Part shown: positions 33,415-40,531 of the stretch, piece by piece
Layout of the letters: every line of letters starts with the position of its first letter
Numbering within the stretch: the first letter of the stretch is position 1
Program-made: the position numbers and the translations under genes
Assembly (NCBI GenBank): GCA_013140775.1
Contig: JABFSA010000084.1
Location: 1 to 41,779, forward strand
Direction: 5' to 3'
DNA from: Acidobacteriota bacterium
GTDB taxonomy: Bacteria > Acidobacteriota > Vicinamibacteria > Vicinamibacterales > UBA2999
Length of the DNA stretch: 41,779 nucleotides
The notes under the pieces: generated by a model
What the model was told of the DNA's origin: nothing
Seen by the model: only the letters and a program-made list of their open reading frames with translations
The model's database searches: none

Positions 33415-34923
33415 CTATTCCGCCCACCAGGTCTGGGCCCAGCGCGGCATCAGGCGAGGGTTGGAGATGCGCATCTCGAGCGCGTCGCGACGAAGCTGCA
33501 CGGCGAGGGCACGTGCACTGGCGTCTGAACGGTAGTCCCTGTCTCCCAGTCGCTCAGTGTCGAGCCGGGCCCACTCGTTGCGTTCGTTGAACGCCTGAAC
33601 CTGCAGCATGTAGTGCATGCCCACGGCGCGAAACGCCCACATGGTTGCCACTGCCACGAGAAGACTGCCCACGACGAAGCGACCTGCGCGGCTCAGCGCA
33701 CCAGCCCCCAGCTGCCCCTGAAGGCGCTCGATGACACAGCTCGCGACCGCGAACGTGGCCAGCGCATAAAAGGTGCCCGCGACGCTCATAATCTCGTGCT
33801 TCGTATACGGGTACGACATAACCGAGTTGGTCACCAGCACGATGCCGAACAGGACGAAGAACTGGTCCGTCAGACGAAATGTCCCCTTGGTTCTGTTCTT
33901 CAATCGATGTACGGCGACCCAGATGAGCAACCCCGTTGTGATGACGGATGGAACGATCTTCAAGTAGAGACGCGCCGGAATCTCCTCCTGCAACCACGCG
34001 CGGCCGACATGAAAGATCCCGCGGTCGGGTTCGGAAAACAGGACGGTCAACATGGACGAGGCGATGTTGTAGAGATAGAACCACGTGGGATCGGCACCAA
34101 ATCTGCGGACGAGATCCTCTGGCTCGAGCAAGGTGGTCCCAAACCCTGAGCTTCGTTCGTCCAGCCCAGGCGTTCCCACGGAGAGGAACTGGAATCTCAC
34201 CCAGAAGTACGCGCCCAGCACGACCGTCGTGGCGACCACACCTCGCTTCGATATGCCGCGAAGGCCGCTGATCCACGAGCCGGCTATTACCACCCATACA
34301 AGAAGACCGGACTCGAGCGTCAGACTGGCGGCCACGAACGTGAGGACCGCGGCGACGTCCACCCACCATCCACCGCGCGACTGCGCGAGGTTGAGGGCCA
34401 CGAGGCAGAACACGACGATTTCGAGGAAATGGTTGATGGGAAACGCTTCCTGGACCAGGCCGCGGAAGGTGTGAATGCCTGTGAATACCGTGAGCGCGAA
34501 CATCGCGGCTGCGAATTCGGGCCATGACCGGACCCGAAGCGCACGCGTGAAGAGCCACAGCGCGATGCACAACAGCAGGGCGTGAAAACCGCGATAGACG
34601 AGCCAGTAGTGTCCATCAGCGACGTCGAAGAGCGCCTTGATCTGGACCAGGCGTAGAGGGCGGAAGTAGGCCTGGCGCTGCGCAATCGAGACAAACATCG
34701 CCGTGAGCGACGGTGACTGCTGTGCATCGAGCATCTCGATAAAGCTGTCGGACACCTGCACGGGCATCCGCATCAGGTCGTACGAAAACGACAGGGCGAG
34801 AATCGCCGCTACGACGAATGCCGCGGTGCGAGGCCGGCATCGTCTCGCGACTGGCGGGGCACTCGCGGTGAGCTCGCCACTCCTTGCGGCGTCAGCTCCA
34901 GAGGATGGTTCGGTCGCGTTCAT
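33415..34923 (-). CDS. GT-C-like polytopic membrane glycosyltransferase (cassette 2)
   Basis: 502 residues and a full-length relative of 16426-17868. Shared landmarks are SYDLMRMPVQVSDSFIEMLD (Asp59 in the first outer loop), AYFRPLRLVQIKALFDVADG (YFRPL 86-90), GIHTFRGLVQEAFPINHFLE, SVGTPGLDERSSG, WFYLYNIASSMLTVLFSEPD and YTKHEIMSVAGTFYALA. It ends PRWAQTWWAE. The N-terminal about 30 residues are polar and longer than in cassette 1. It is divergently transcribed from a TM-ankyrin gene, with 83 nt between the two starts. Presumed to transfer a sugar from a lipid-phosphate donor on the outer membrane face (inference from GT-C features). Confidence 0.78.
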   Translation of the reverse strand: MNATEPSSGADAARSGELTASAPPVARRCRPRTAAFVVAAILALSFSYDLMRMPVQVSDSFIEMLDAQQSPSLTAMFVSIAQRQAYFRPLRLVQIKALFDVADGHYWLVYRGFHALLLCIALWLFTRALRVRSWPEFAAAMFALTVFTGIHTFRGLVQEAFPINHFLEIVVFCLVALNLAQSRGGWWVDVAAVLTFVAASLTLESGLLVWVVIAGSWISGLRGISKRGVVATTVVLGAYFWVRFQFLSVGTPGLDERSSGFGTTLLEPEDLVRRFGADPTWFYLYNIASSMLTVLFSEPDRGIFHVGRAWLQEEIPARLYLKIVPSVITTGLLIWVAVHRLKNRTKGTFRLTDQFFVLFGIVLVTNSVMSYPYTKHEIMSVAGTFYALATFAVASCVIERLQGQLGAGALSRAGRFVVGSLLVAVATMWAFRAVGMHYMLQVQAFNERNEWARLDTERLGDRDYRSDASARALAVQLRRDALEMRISNPRLMPRWAQTWWAE

Positions 34924-35006
34924 CTCGACGTGTGCCGCTCATCGTACATTGCCATGGCCCCTCTTCACCTCCGCGCCCTGGGGAGTTGGAGGCAGCGCAC
35001 GGTAGT
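34924..35006. promoter_or_regulatory. Divergent region of cassette 2
   Basis: 83 nt lie between the GT-C-like gene (minus) and the TM-ankyrin gene (plus), so a shared control region is likely. GGAGG at 34988-34992 precedes the ankyrin ATG by 14 nt, which is long for a ribosome-binding site. TACGAT (on the minus strand, around 34945) is a weak -10-like hexamer. No clear operator is visible. Confidence 0.35.
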
Positions 35007-35474
35007 ATGAGCGGCAGCGTGGTGTCGCGATGGTCTTCGATTGGGCTGGCGGTCCCCGGATGCGTCCTGGCCGCGGCGTCAGCATTAGCGCTGACACTCG
35101 CGGCTGTCGATCGCCATCCGATGTGGCCGTACACGCCGCTCAACCTGGCCGAGGCTGCCGGAACCCGCGACGAGGCCGAGGTCACCCGTCTCGTTGAGAA
35201 CGGCGCAGATGCGACAGCCGCGTACTCCGTACGGCCAGGGCTGATGTTCGACGTGGAGACGCGCCTGACTCCGCTCGAGGCCGCGGTAGCCGTGAGAGAT
35301 CCTGAGATGCTCGCCCGGCTGTTCGACCTCGGCATTCCGATCAATGCGACGTTGTGGACGCGCTTGAGATGCCTCGCGGACGAACGACGGGTTGGCCCGC
35401 TACTGGACACCAGACGGCCGGCTGACGCTGACATGAAGTGCGACGGGGTTGTCCCACCCTGGCCGCGACAGTAA
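35007..35474 (+). CDS. Small membrane-anchored ankyrin-type protein (cassette 2)
   Basis: 155 residues from the ATG at 35007; an open frame reaching back to 34884 overlaps the divergent gene and is not conserved. One membrane segment (about 11-33, SIGLAVPGCVLAAASALALT) is followed by VDRHPMWPYTPLNLAEAAGTRDEAEV, which closely follows the cassette 1 protein, and two ankyrin-like helix pairs (EVTRLVENGADATAAY; LTPLEAAVAVRDPEMLARLF). Cysteines C122 (RLRCLADE) and C145 (MKCDGVVPPW) match the pair in cassette 1 in spacing and flanks. Predicted topology is N-in with the repeats outside. It lies 10 nt from the end of the third ankyrin gene, which reads towards it. Confidence 0.82.
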   Translation: MSGSVVSRWSSIGLAVPGCVLAAASALALTLAAVDRHPMWPYTPLNLAEAAGTRDEAEVTRLVENGADATAAYSVRPGLMFDVETRLTPLEAAVAVRDPEMLARLFDLGIPINATLWTRLRCLADERRVGPLLDTRRPADADMKCDGVVPPWPRQ

Positions 35475-35484
35475 GCCCGCTGCG

Positions 35485-36021
35485 TCAGTCTGCCCGCGCG
35501 AGAGCTTCGAAGGGAGTGACTCCGCTTTCGCCGGGCCTTGGGCACGGCTCGTCGTTGGCCAGGTTCTCCCCGTGCTTCTCCAGCGAACGGACCAGCCGCG
35601 TATGCCCGAGTTGCTCGGCCAGACAGCGCGCCTGCCGGATCGTCTTCGCGTCAACACGGGCGCCGAAGCCCAGCAACATCTGAAGTGATCGATCGGCGTC
35701 TGTCGCAACAGCCCAGATGAGCGGCGCCACGCGAACCTTTCGGCCCCCGGTCAGCGCGGGGTGCTCGACCAGCAGTGGAGCGTTGGGATCCTCGCCGCCG
35801 CGGATGAAATCGTAGGCTCGATTTACGTCATCCCGGGCAATCGCCTCGGCAAGTGAAGCAGCGGCCGGAGACGAGAACGCCCTGCTGTCCGGACTGGAGA
35901 GGCGCCACAACTCGAGCGACGCTATTCCGAGAGCCGTGATAAAAGCCGGCGCCCCTACCAGGAGCAGCAGCACATCACGCCGACGCCGGGCGGCCAGCGG
36001 GGGATGACCTGTGGGCGTCAC
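35485..36021 (-). CDS. Small membrane-anchored ankyrin-type protein (cassette 3)
   Basis: 178 residues, GTG start placed immediately after the TAA of the GT-C-like gene upstream; GGTGAG just ahead may serve as ribosome-binding site. A basic N-terminus (AARRRRD) precedes one membrane segment (about 17-38, VLLLLVGAPAFITALGIASL), again pointing to an outside C-terminal domain. Ankyrin-like units are seen at NRAYDFIRGGEDPNAP, APLIWAVATDADRSLQMLLGFGARVDA and TRLVRSLEKHGENL. C133 (ARCLAEQ) corresponds to the first conserved cysteine and C160 to the second, here 26 residues apart instead of 22. More diverged from the other two than they are from each other. Confidence 0.8.
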   Translation of the reverse strand: MTPTGHPPLAARRRRDVLLLLVGAPAFITALGIASLELWRLSSPDSRAFSSPAAASLAEAIARDDVNRAYDFIRGGEDPNAPLLVEHPALTGGRKVRVAPLIWAVATDADRSLQMLLGFGARVDAKTIRQARCLAEQLGHTRLVRSLEKHGENLANDEPCPRPGESGVTPFEALARAD

Positions 36022-37950
36022 TTACTCACCAATCATCCGGGAGGCCCATCGTGGAAAGCGCGTACGAGGCACCGCCGGATCCGCCCCCTGTTCGACGAGA
36101 GAATTCATGACCCGCACGTAGGTTGGTCGATGTGCGTACTCGATGCGCCGATCGGGGAGCATCACCAGCCACTCCTGATGGTTGGCCCACGATTGGCCAC
36201 GGGCCCACTCCACGGTGCCAACCGCCCTGGCCTGCCAGGCGACGGCCAGAAGAGTGAGCGTCAGCCCCCCCACGACGAACCCCGTTCGACCTGCGGCCAG
36301 TATTCGAACGGCGGCCGCGCGAACCGCGCCGAATGCGGCTACGGCATAGAAAAGCGTGGCGAACCCGGCAAGGCGTTCACGCGAATAGTTGAAGCTGAGG
36401 GCACCCGCCGCCAGAACCACCAGCACCGCACAGACAAAGACACGCGAATCGTGAGTCCATTCACGCCGCGCTTTGGCCTCGCGCAGTGAACGCATTCCCC
36501 ACCAGGCGATCAGGCTCGTCAGCACCACGGACGAACCAACCTGGACGAGATGCCACGGCTGGACCTCCCCATTGACCCACGACTGCACGACGCGAAACAC
36601 GCCTCTGCGCGGCTCGGCGAAAAGCAGGCTGGAGACAGTGCTCGCGCTGCTGTAGAGGTACACCCAGTAGGGAAATGCACCAAAACGCGCTGCGGCTTCC
36701 TCGATTGTGTATTCGGTGAAACCGACACCGAGGTCCTGTTCGAACGGCAGCCATGATGAGTGCCAGGCCAGTCGAAACACGACGTATGCGCTCGCAAACA
36801 CAAAGAGCGTGACGGCCATTCCACGGCTGGCGCCAGGGGCACGGGTCCACCACGCGGCGATCGCCAGCGGCACGAGGGCCAACCCCTGTTCTTTGAACCC
36901 CACGGCAGCCAGGATGCAGGCCACGATGACCGGTGCAGACCACGGACGACGCTCGCGATTGAGCAGCACCCAGACCGTCATCGCGATGGACATTCCAACG
37001 ATCGTGTCGAACGTCGCCAGTTCCAGGTTGTCGCGAAAGCCCGGATTCCCAATCAAGACAGCAAGCGCGATACTCGCGGCTGTCGTCTCGAGTGCAGACC
37101 GCGGACGCACGTGCCAGATGAACAACCCGACAACAAGCAGAACGGGAATGACTGTCAGCAACTTGATGGCTGCAAGTTTCCCGTCGAGCGTGGCCCCGTC
37201 GTGCCAAATAGTGGAGAGCGCCAAATACGAAAGCGGACGGTAGTACGCCCCATTCGGATCGAAGAAATACGAGAGCGGCCGCTCGTCCACGTCTTCGAGG
37301 AGCGCGATCACCTCTGAAATGGCAAACGGGGACTGCCACAGGGTGAGACACAGCGTGAGAACAACCGGAGCGGCAACAAGGATGAGAGCGGTCGTCCACA
37401 ACCGCGGCCGGTAGTCGCGCGGATCCTCCTGGAGGATCACGGGCGCACGTGAGGTTCCTGACCCGGCAGAGGTCTTCGACGCTCTGACGCGACGGGCGTC
37501 GCGGGTCCGTCGCACGAATGGGACGAACAGGAGCACGACCAGGCAAACGCCCAGCACAACTGAGCTGCTGTCCGCGACGGCCACGACCTTCTCACCGGCC
37601 TCAAAACGCTGACGGCGGATGGTTCTGGTTGCGGTAGGTTCGAGCGCTGCGTTCGGGCGGTCGATGCCGTGAGTGTCGGCGACGGATGGGTCGCCTACCA
37701 GCGCACGAATGTTGTCGCGGGACGGATCGACAAGGTCATAGCGACGTGTCCGGGGATCGAGCGGCTCACCATCTGCCAGCCGAAACCGTGTCTCGAGACC
37801 CTGGCGATCCGAGTCGGATAGCGACGACTGCCATCGGATGTTCACCAGCGCCCCGCGCGGACCGGCGAAGGCTCGAGCGGCGACAGGGAGGGTGACGGCT
37901 ATCAGTGCGGCGCCAAGCACGGTCCGCCGAAACCAGGTTTCCGATGTCAT
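36022..37950 (-). CDS. GT-C-like membrane glycosyltransferase with extra N-terminal module (cassette 3)
   Basis: 642 residues. Unlike its two relatives it begins with a signal-anchor-like helix (about 8-28), an extracytoplasmic stretch of about 95 residues (NIRWQSSLSDSDRQGLETRF and onward, no family recognised), a second helix (SSVVLGVCLVVLLFVPFV) and a charged cytoplasmic linker. The GT-C-like part follows: NGAYYRPLSYLALSTIW near 229-245, FKEQGLALVPLAI, PYWVYLYSSASTVSSLLFAEPRRG and a C-terminus PRWASRMIGE. The last features match the other two cassettes (WFYVYNVVTSVLSVLLSDPDGG and the terminal W...E). The ankyrin gene follows with no gap. Function inferred as outer-face glycosyl transfer. 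Confidence 0.75.
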   Translation of the reverse strand: MTSETWFRRTVLGAALIAVTLPVAARAFAGPRGALVNIRWQSSLSDSDRQGLETRFRLADGEPLDPRTRRYDLVDPSRDNIRALVGDPSVADTHGIDRPNAALEPTATRTIRRQRFEAGEKVVAVADSSSVVLGVCLVVLLFVPFVRRTRDARRVRASKTSAGSGTSRAPVILQEDPRDYRPRLWTTALILVAAPVVLTLCLTLWQSPFAISEVIALLEDVDERPLSYFFDPNGAYYRPLSYLALSTIWHDGATLDGKLAAIKLLTVIPVLLVVGLFIWHVRPRSALETTAASIALAVLIGNPGFRDNLELATFDTIVGMSIAMTVWVLLNRERRPWSAPVIVACILAAVGFKEQGLALVPLAIAAWWTRAPGASRGMAVTLFVFASAYVVFRLAWHSSWLPFEQDLGVGFTEYTIEEAAARFGAFPYWVYLYSSASTVSSLLFAEPRRGVFRVVQSWVNGEVQPWHLVQVGSSVVLTSLIAWWGMRSLREAKARREWTHDSRVFVCAVLVVLAAGALSFNYSRERLAGFATLFYAVAAFGAVRAAAVRILAAGRTGFVVGGLTLTLLAVAWQARAVGTVEWARGQSWANHQEWLVMLPDRRIEYAHRPTYVRVMNSLVEQGADPAVPRTRFPRWASRMIGE

Positions 37951-38005
37951 TGGAGGGCAACGACCGGCGGAGATCCTAGCACGCGCCGGTTGATATCATG
38001 AGGGG
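37951..38005 (+). promoter_or_regulatory. Divergent gap with extended -10 promoter, possibly leaderless
   Basis: TGATATCAT at 37991-37999 fits an extended -10 (TGn followed by TATCAT). Transcription would begin about 7 nt downstream, at or next to the ATG at 38006. GAGGGG touches that ATG with no spacing, so it is poorly placed as a ribosome-binding site, which fits a leaderless message. No -35 is seen at the expected distance. Confidence 0.45.
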
Positions 38006-38890
38006 ATGCTTCCTCTCGTCGAGCCCTGGTCGGAGTGTCCCGCCTGCGTGAAAGACACTCCCAAGCGTGCGCTCCACGTTACACGAAATCGTAAGTCTCC
38101 CCTCATCAGCGGCCCCTATTACGCCGTTCTCGGCTGCGAGCGATGCGGACTCGCCTATGTGTCGCCTCGACCGACGACCGGCGCGATGAACCGTTTCTAC
38201 GAGGATGAAGATCGTGACGGATGGACCGTGCGGCACGACGAAGTCGGCGCGGCCGCGAAACGCGACAAGAAGAGCCAGCTTGCCTCGCGTGCCCTGATGC
38301 CGATTCTCGGTCCGCGGCGCCAGGGCCGAGCGATCGACATCGGTTGCGGCGCCGGCGACATCCTCAACGTGCTGAAACACTCGGGGTGGACGACGGTCGG
38401 CATCGAGCCGCATGCGGCGCTGGCAGCCATCGCCGCTCAGCAGCACCAGATGATCGCCGAGGTGCCGCGGGAACCGACCTTCGACCTGGTCGTCCTCCAC
38501 CACGTTCTCGAGCACCTGCTGAGTCCCGGTGGCCTGTTGCGAGAAGCACGCGCGGCCGCTGCGCCCGGCGCGAATTTGCTGCTCGGGGTTCCCGCCTTCG
38601 AAGAGGCGGCAACGAGCGGCAACATCGCGCGAGCATGCGGACCGATCCACATCAACGGCTTCACGTGGGCTGCGTTGCGTAACGCTGCTCTGATGGCTGG
38701 ATGGTCGCCGATCGCTCCTCCGGGAGCGCTCGTTTTGAAGGGCAGACACATTCTTTACGCCGTGGCCAGCGATCCCCGGCCGCCCGAACCAGGTGCGCTG
38801 GACGTCGTCCTTGACGTCCTCCGGCAATACGGACGGCAACTCGACCGCGCCGGAGAATTCGTGCCGGCGACTGTACAAGCCAGCACTTGA
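38006..38890 (+). CDS. Class I SAM methyltransferase with N-terminal zinc ribbon (second copy)
   Basis: 294 residues, homologous to the protein at 18549-19382 in layout. CPAC (11-14) and CERC (44-47) form a zinc knuckle, followed by an FYEDED segment (like QAFYAPGG in the other copy). The SAM loop is AIDIGCGAGDIL (109-120), and LHHVLEHLLSP lies near 161-171. FEEAATSGNIARACGPIHINGF resembles the post-SAM block where the other copy has AHGKIHYCLQRHNH. Probably methylates a sugar or lipid intermediate of the same glycan. It starts 55 nt from the divergent GT-C-like gene and may be on a leaderless transcript. Confidence 0.82.
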   Translation: MLPLVEPWSECPACVKDTPKRALHVTRNRKSPLISGPYYAVLGCERCGLAYVSPRPTTGAMNRFYEDEDRDGWTVRHDEVGAAAKRDKKSQLASRALMPILGPRRQGRAIDIGCGAGDILNVLKHSGWTTVGIEPHAALAAIAAQQHQMIAEVPREPTFDLVVLHHVLEHLLSPGGLLREARAAAAPGANLLLGVPAFEEAATSGNIARACGPIHINGFTWAALRNAALMAGWSPIAPPGALVLKGRHILYAVASDPRPPEPGALDVVLDVLRQYGRQLDRAGEFVPATVQAST

Positions 38891-39007
38891 CGGCGCCACG
38901 CTGGTGACGGCTCGGCTGAAGCCGAGCACTACGACAAAGCTGGACCGAGCACCATGACAGAGGCGGCAGGGGACTTCGACGACCGCCACGATGACCCCGA
39001 GGTACGG
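38891..39007. other. Gap with palindromic intergenic element
   Basis: Between the methyltransferase and the sulfotransferase there is no gene if the latter starts at 39008. The stretch holds the perfect palindrome at 38910-38927. A frame beginning at an ATG at 38954 is open and would extend the sulfotransferase by 18 acidic residues, but it has a poor ribosome-binding site. Confidence 0.4.
38910..38927. repeat. Palindromic REP-like element GCTCGGCT-GA-AGCCGAGC
   Basis: Perfect 8-nt arms around a 2-nt centre, followed by ACTACGACAAAGC. It lies right after a stop codon, where such elements are typically found. It looks like a short extragenic palindrome that may recur many times in the genome; only one copy is seen in this window. 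It could also end transcription of the methyltransferase gene, though no T-run follows. Confidence 0.55.
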
Positions 39008-39634
39008 ATGCACAAACGTCTGATCATCGGCTGCGGCGCCGGTCGAACGGGCACGAGCACGCTCGCGGCGCTGCTGAACATGCAGCCCGGCAGCTACGTC
39101 ACGCACGAACGTTACAGCCACCGGCTGAAGTGGAATGACGGGTCGGCCTTTGCGCAAAAAATGCTGAAGGCCTTCGCCGGCTTCGATGGCGATGGCCTCT
39201 ACGGCGATGTCGCTCTCCAGTGGGGCTCGACGGCACAGCTCTTTCTGGACGAAGGCGCCAGGGTCGTCGTGACGAAGCGGGACCTGGCGTCCTGGTTGAC
39301 GTCATGGCAGCGGAAGTCGGGCCGTCGCGACAACTGGAGGCCAAAGGACGAGGGCGGCACACCGGAGAAGTCTCCGTGGTTTGACGCCTTTCCCAAGTTT
39401 TCCGCGTGTCAGTCGAAGGAAGAGGCACTCACCGCGTACTACAGGCACTACTACGACGAGGTGGTGGGCGCGCTTGCGAATCGGTGGCCTGAACAGGTCA
39501 CCGTGTGCGACATCGAAGCCTTCAACTCAGAAGCCGGCCAGCGCCAACTGCTGCTGTTCTGCGGCGTCGAAGCCGACCGGCAGCTGATTGAAGTCGGGAT
39601 CAGGAAGAATGCATCCAGGCCGAAGGAGGAATGA
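39008..39634 (+). CDS. Sulfotransferase-family protein
   Basis: 208 residues from the ATG at 39008, chosen because GAGG (38999-39002) stands 5 nt upstream and the protein then opens directly with the nucleotide-binding strand MHKRLIIGCGAG. GAGRTGTSTLAALL is the 5'-phosphosulfate loop of PAPS-dependent sulfotransferases, and VVVTKRDLASWLTSWQRK resembles the 3'-phosphate site (an Arg-Asp then Ser pattern). Family knowledge: such enzymes sulfate carbohydrate or lipid hydroxyls using PAPS. The donor-binding residues look intact; the acceptor is unknown. Its last 35 nt overlap tail-to-tail with the convergent transferase gene. A related nucleotide kinase-like fold is the alternative, less likely. 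Confidence 0.78.
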   Translation: MHKRLIIGCGAGRTGTSTLAALLNMQPGSYVTHERYSHRLKWNDGSAFAQKMLKAFAGFDGDGLYGDVALQWGSTAQLFLDEGARVVVTKRDLASWLTSWQRKSGRRDNWRPKDEGGTPEKSPWFDAFPKFSACQSKEEALTAYYRHYYDEVVGALANRWPEQVTVCDIEAFNSEAGQRQLLLFCGVEADRQLIEVGIRKNASRPKEE

Positions 39635-40337
39635 TGGCTCCCTCAAGCGATGACGCCGCGGCCTGTTCAGGAGCAAACCTGCCGTTCTGACTTCTCCACA
39701 GACGAATGTGTCTTTCGAAGAGCGATTTCTTGTCGTCTTTCTTCGGATGCCACACCGGGCTCTCACCGGTATAGACCCTGCTCATCTCGAAGAGCTTGCA
39801 GTGTCTCAACGCCCCTTGCATCTTCAGCACGTTCTTTGACATCGCCGCGTCGAAATTCTGGCCGTCCCCGAGCGCCGCGATGTTTCTGACAATACCGACA
39901 CCGCATGCCTGACAGCCGCCCCGGATCCGCGCTTCCTTCACCTGCCAGCCAAGTAGTTCCATGGGCCGGGTCGATGACGCCCAGCTGATGAGGCGCGGCA
40001 AATCGAACACGATTGCGTCGGCATCCACCCGGATGCAGACGTCGAAATCCATGCGCTTCAACAGATTGAAGACCGCGGTGCCCTTTCCCTTCATGTTGTT
40101 GTCGGTATCGATCGTCAGGCCCCACCGGCCCACCTTCTCTTTTACGAGACGATCGATGCCGTTACTGCAGGCAAAGACGAAGGGATACTTGTCCGAGACG
40201 TCATAGAGCGACGAGTTATTCTCGACAAAGTAGTCGATACACGGGTCTACGGGACTCCAGAAGACGAACTTCTTCTCCATACGACGTTCCTGCCAGCTCA
40301 TTCGCCCGTGACTCGTCGTCATCAGGCACACCTGCAC
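39600..40337 (-). CDS. Putative GT-A-like glycosyltransferase
   Basis: 245 residues. It begins VQVCLMTTSHGRMSW (a GTG start at 40337; an ATG five codons later is possible) and carries CIRVDADAIVFDLPRL, where DADA (105-108) has the DxD form used for metal and nucleotide-sugar binding. TDNNMKGKGTAVFNLLKR is a likely acceptor-side or sugar-binding loop. GGCQACGVGIVRN contains two cysteines close together, of unknown meaning. No named family is recognised; the fold guess rests on the DxD and the Rossmann-like start. It converges on the sulfotransferase gene, overlapping it by 35 nt, and lies 194 nt downstream of the dioxygenase gene. Confidence 0.68.
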   Translation of the reverse strand: MQVCLMTTSHGRMSWQERRMEKKFVFWSPVDPCIDYFVENNSSLYDVSDKYPFVFACSNGIDRLVKEKVGRWGLTIDTDNNMKGKGTAVFNLLKRMDFDVCIRVDADAIVFDLPRLISWASSTRPMELLGWQVKEARIRGGCQACGVGIVRNIAALGDGQNFDAAMSKNVLKMQGALRHCKLFEMSRVYTGESPVWHPKKDDKKSLFERHIRLWRSQNGRFAPEQAAASSLEGAIIPPSAWMHSS

Positions 40338-40531
40338 GACCTTACCGTTACCGATCGTGGCAGGCCTTGGGGTTGGGGGAGGCTCCCTTCAAGGCGAGCC
40401 GACAGTCGTCGCGGGATCTTGCAGGGTCCGCGCGGCGCCAGGCCACGGATGCCAGCCGGATCCGTGACGCCGTAATTGTAGTCAAATCGCCCGGCGTGAA
40501 GATCGACGCGCAACCGTGTGCAGGAGTGCGA
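40338..40531. other. Intergenic gap with an inverted repeat
   Basis: 194 nt between the dioxygenase gene and the transferase gene on the same strand. No convincing coding frame. It contains the inverted repeat at 40444-40466, which may mark the end of the upstream transcript; a promoter for the transferase gene would also have to lie here but none is clear. Confidence 0.4.
40444..40466. repeat. Inverted repeat CACGGAT-N9-ATCCGTG
   Basis: Perfect 7-nt arms CACGGAT (40444-40450) and ATCCGTG (40460-40466) around GCCAGCCGG. As RNA it would form a stable GC-rich hairpin on either strand. There is no T-run after it, so it is a possible but unproven Rho-independent terminator for the dioxygenase operon. 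Confidence 0.45.

Noticed and set aside
33554..34570. Minus-strand frame of 338 codons
   Set aside because: A shifted frame inside the cassette 2 GT-C-like gene, His/Arg-rich and without homologous motifs.
36461..37546. Minus-strand frame of 361 codons
   Set aside because: A shifted frame inside the cassette 3 GT-C-like gene, with no conserved features.
37976..39157. Long open frame on the minus strand (393 codons)
   Set aside because: It runs antisense to the zinc-ribbon methyltransferase and across the gap into the sulfotransferase; the plus-strand proteins have CxxC, SAM and PAPS motifs, this one has none.
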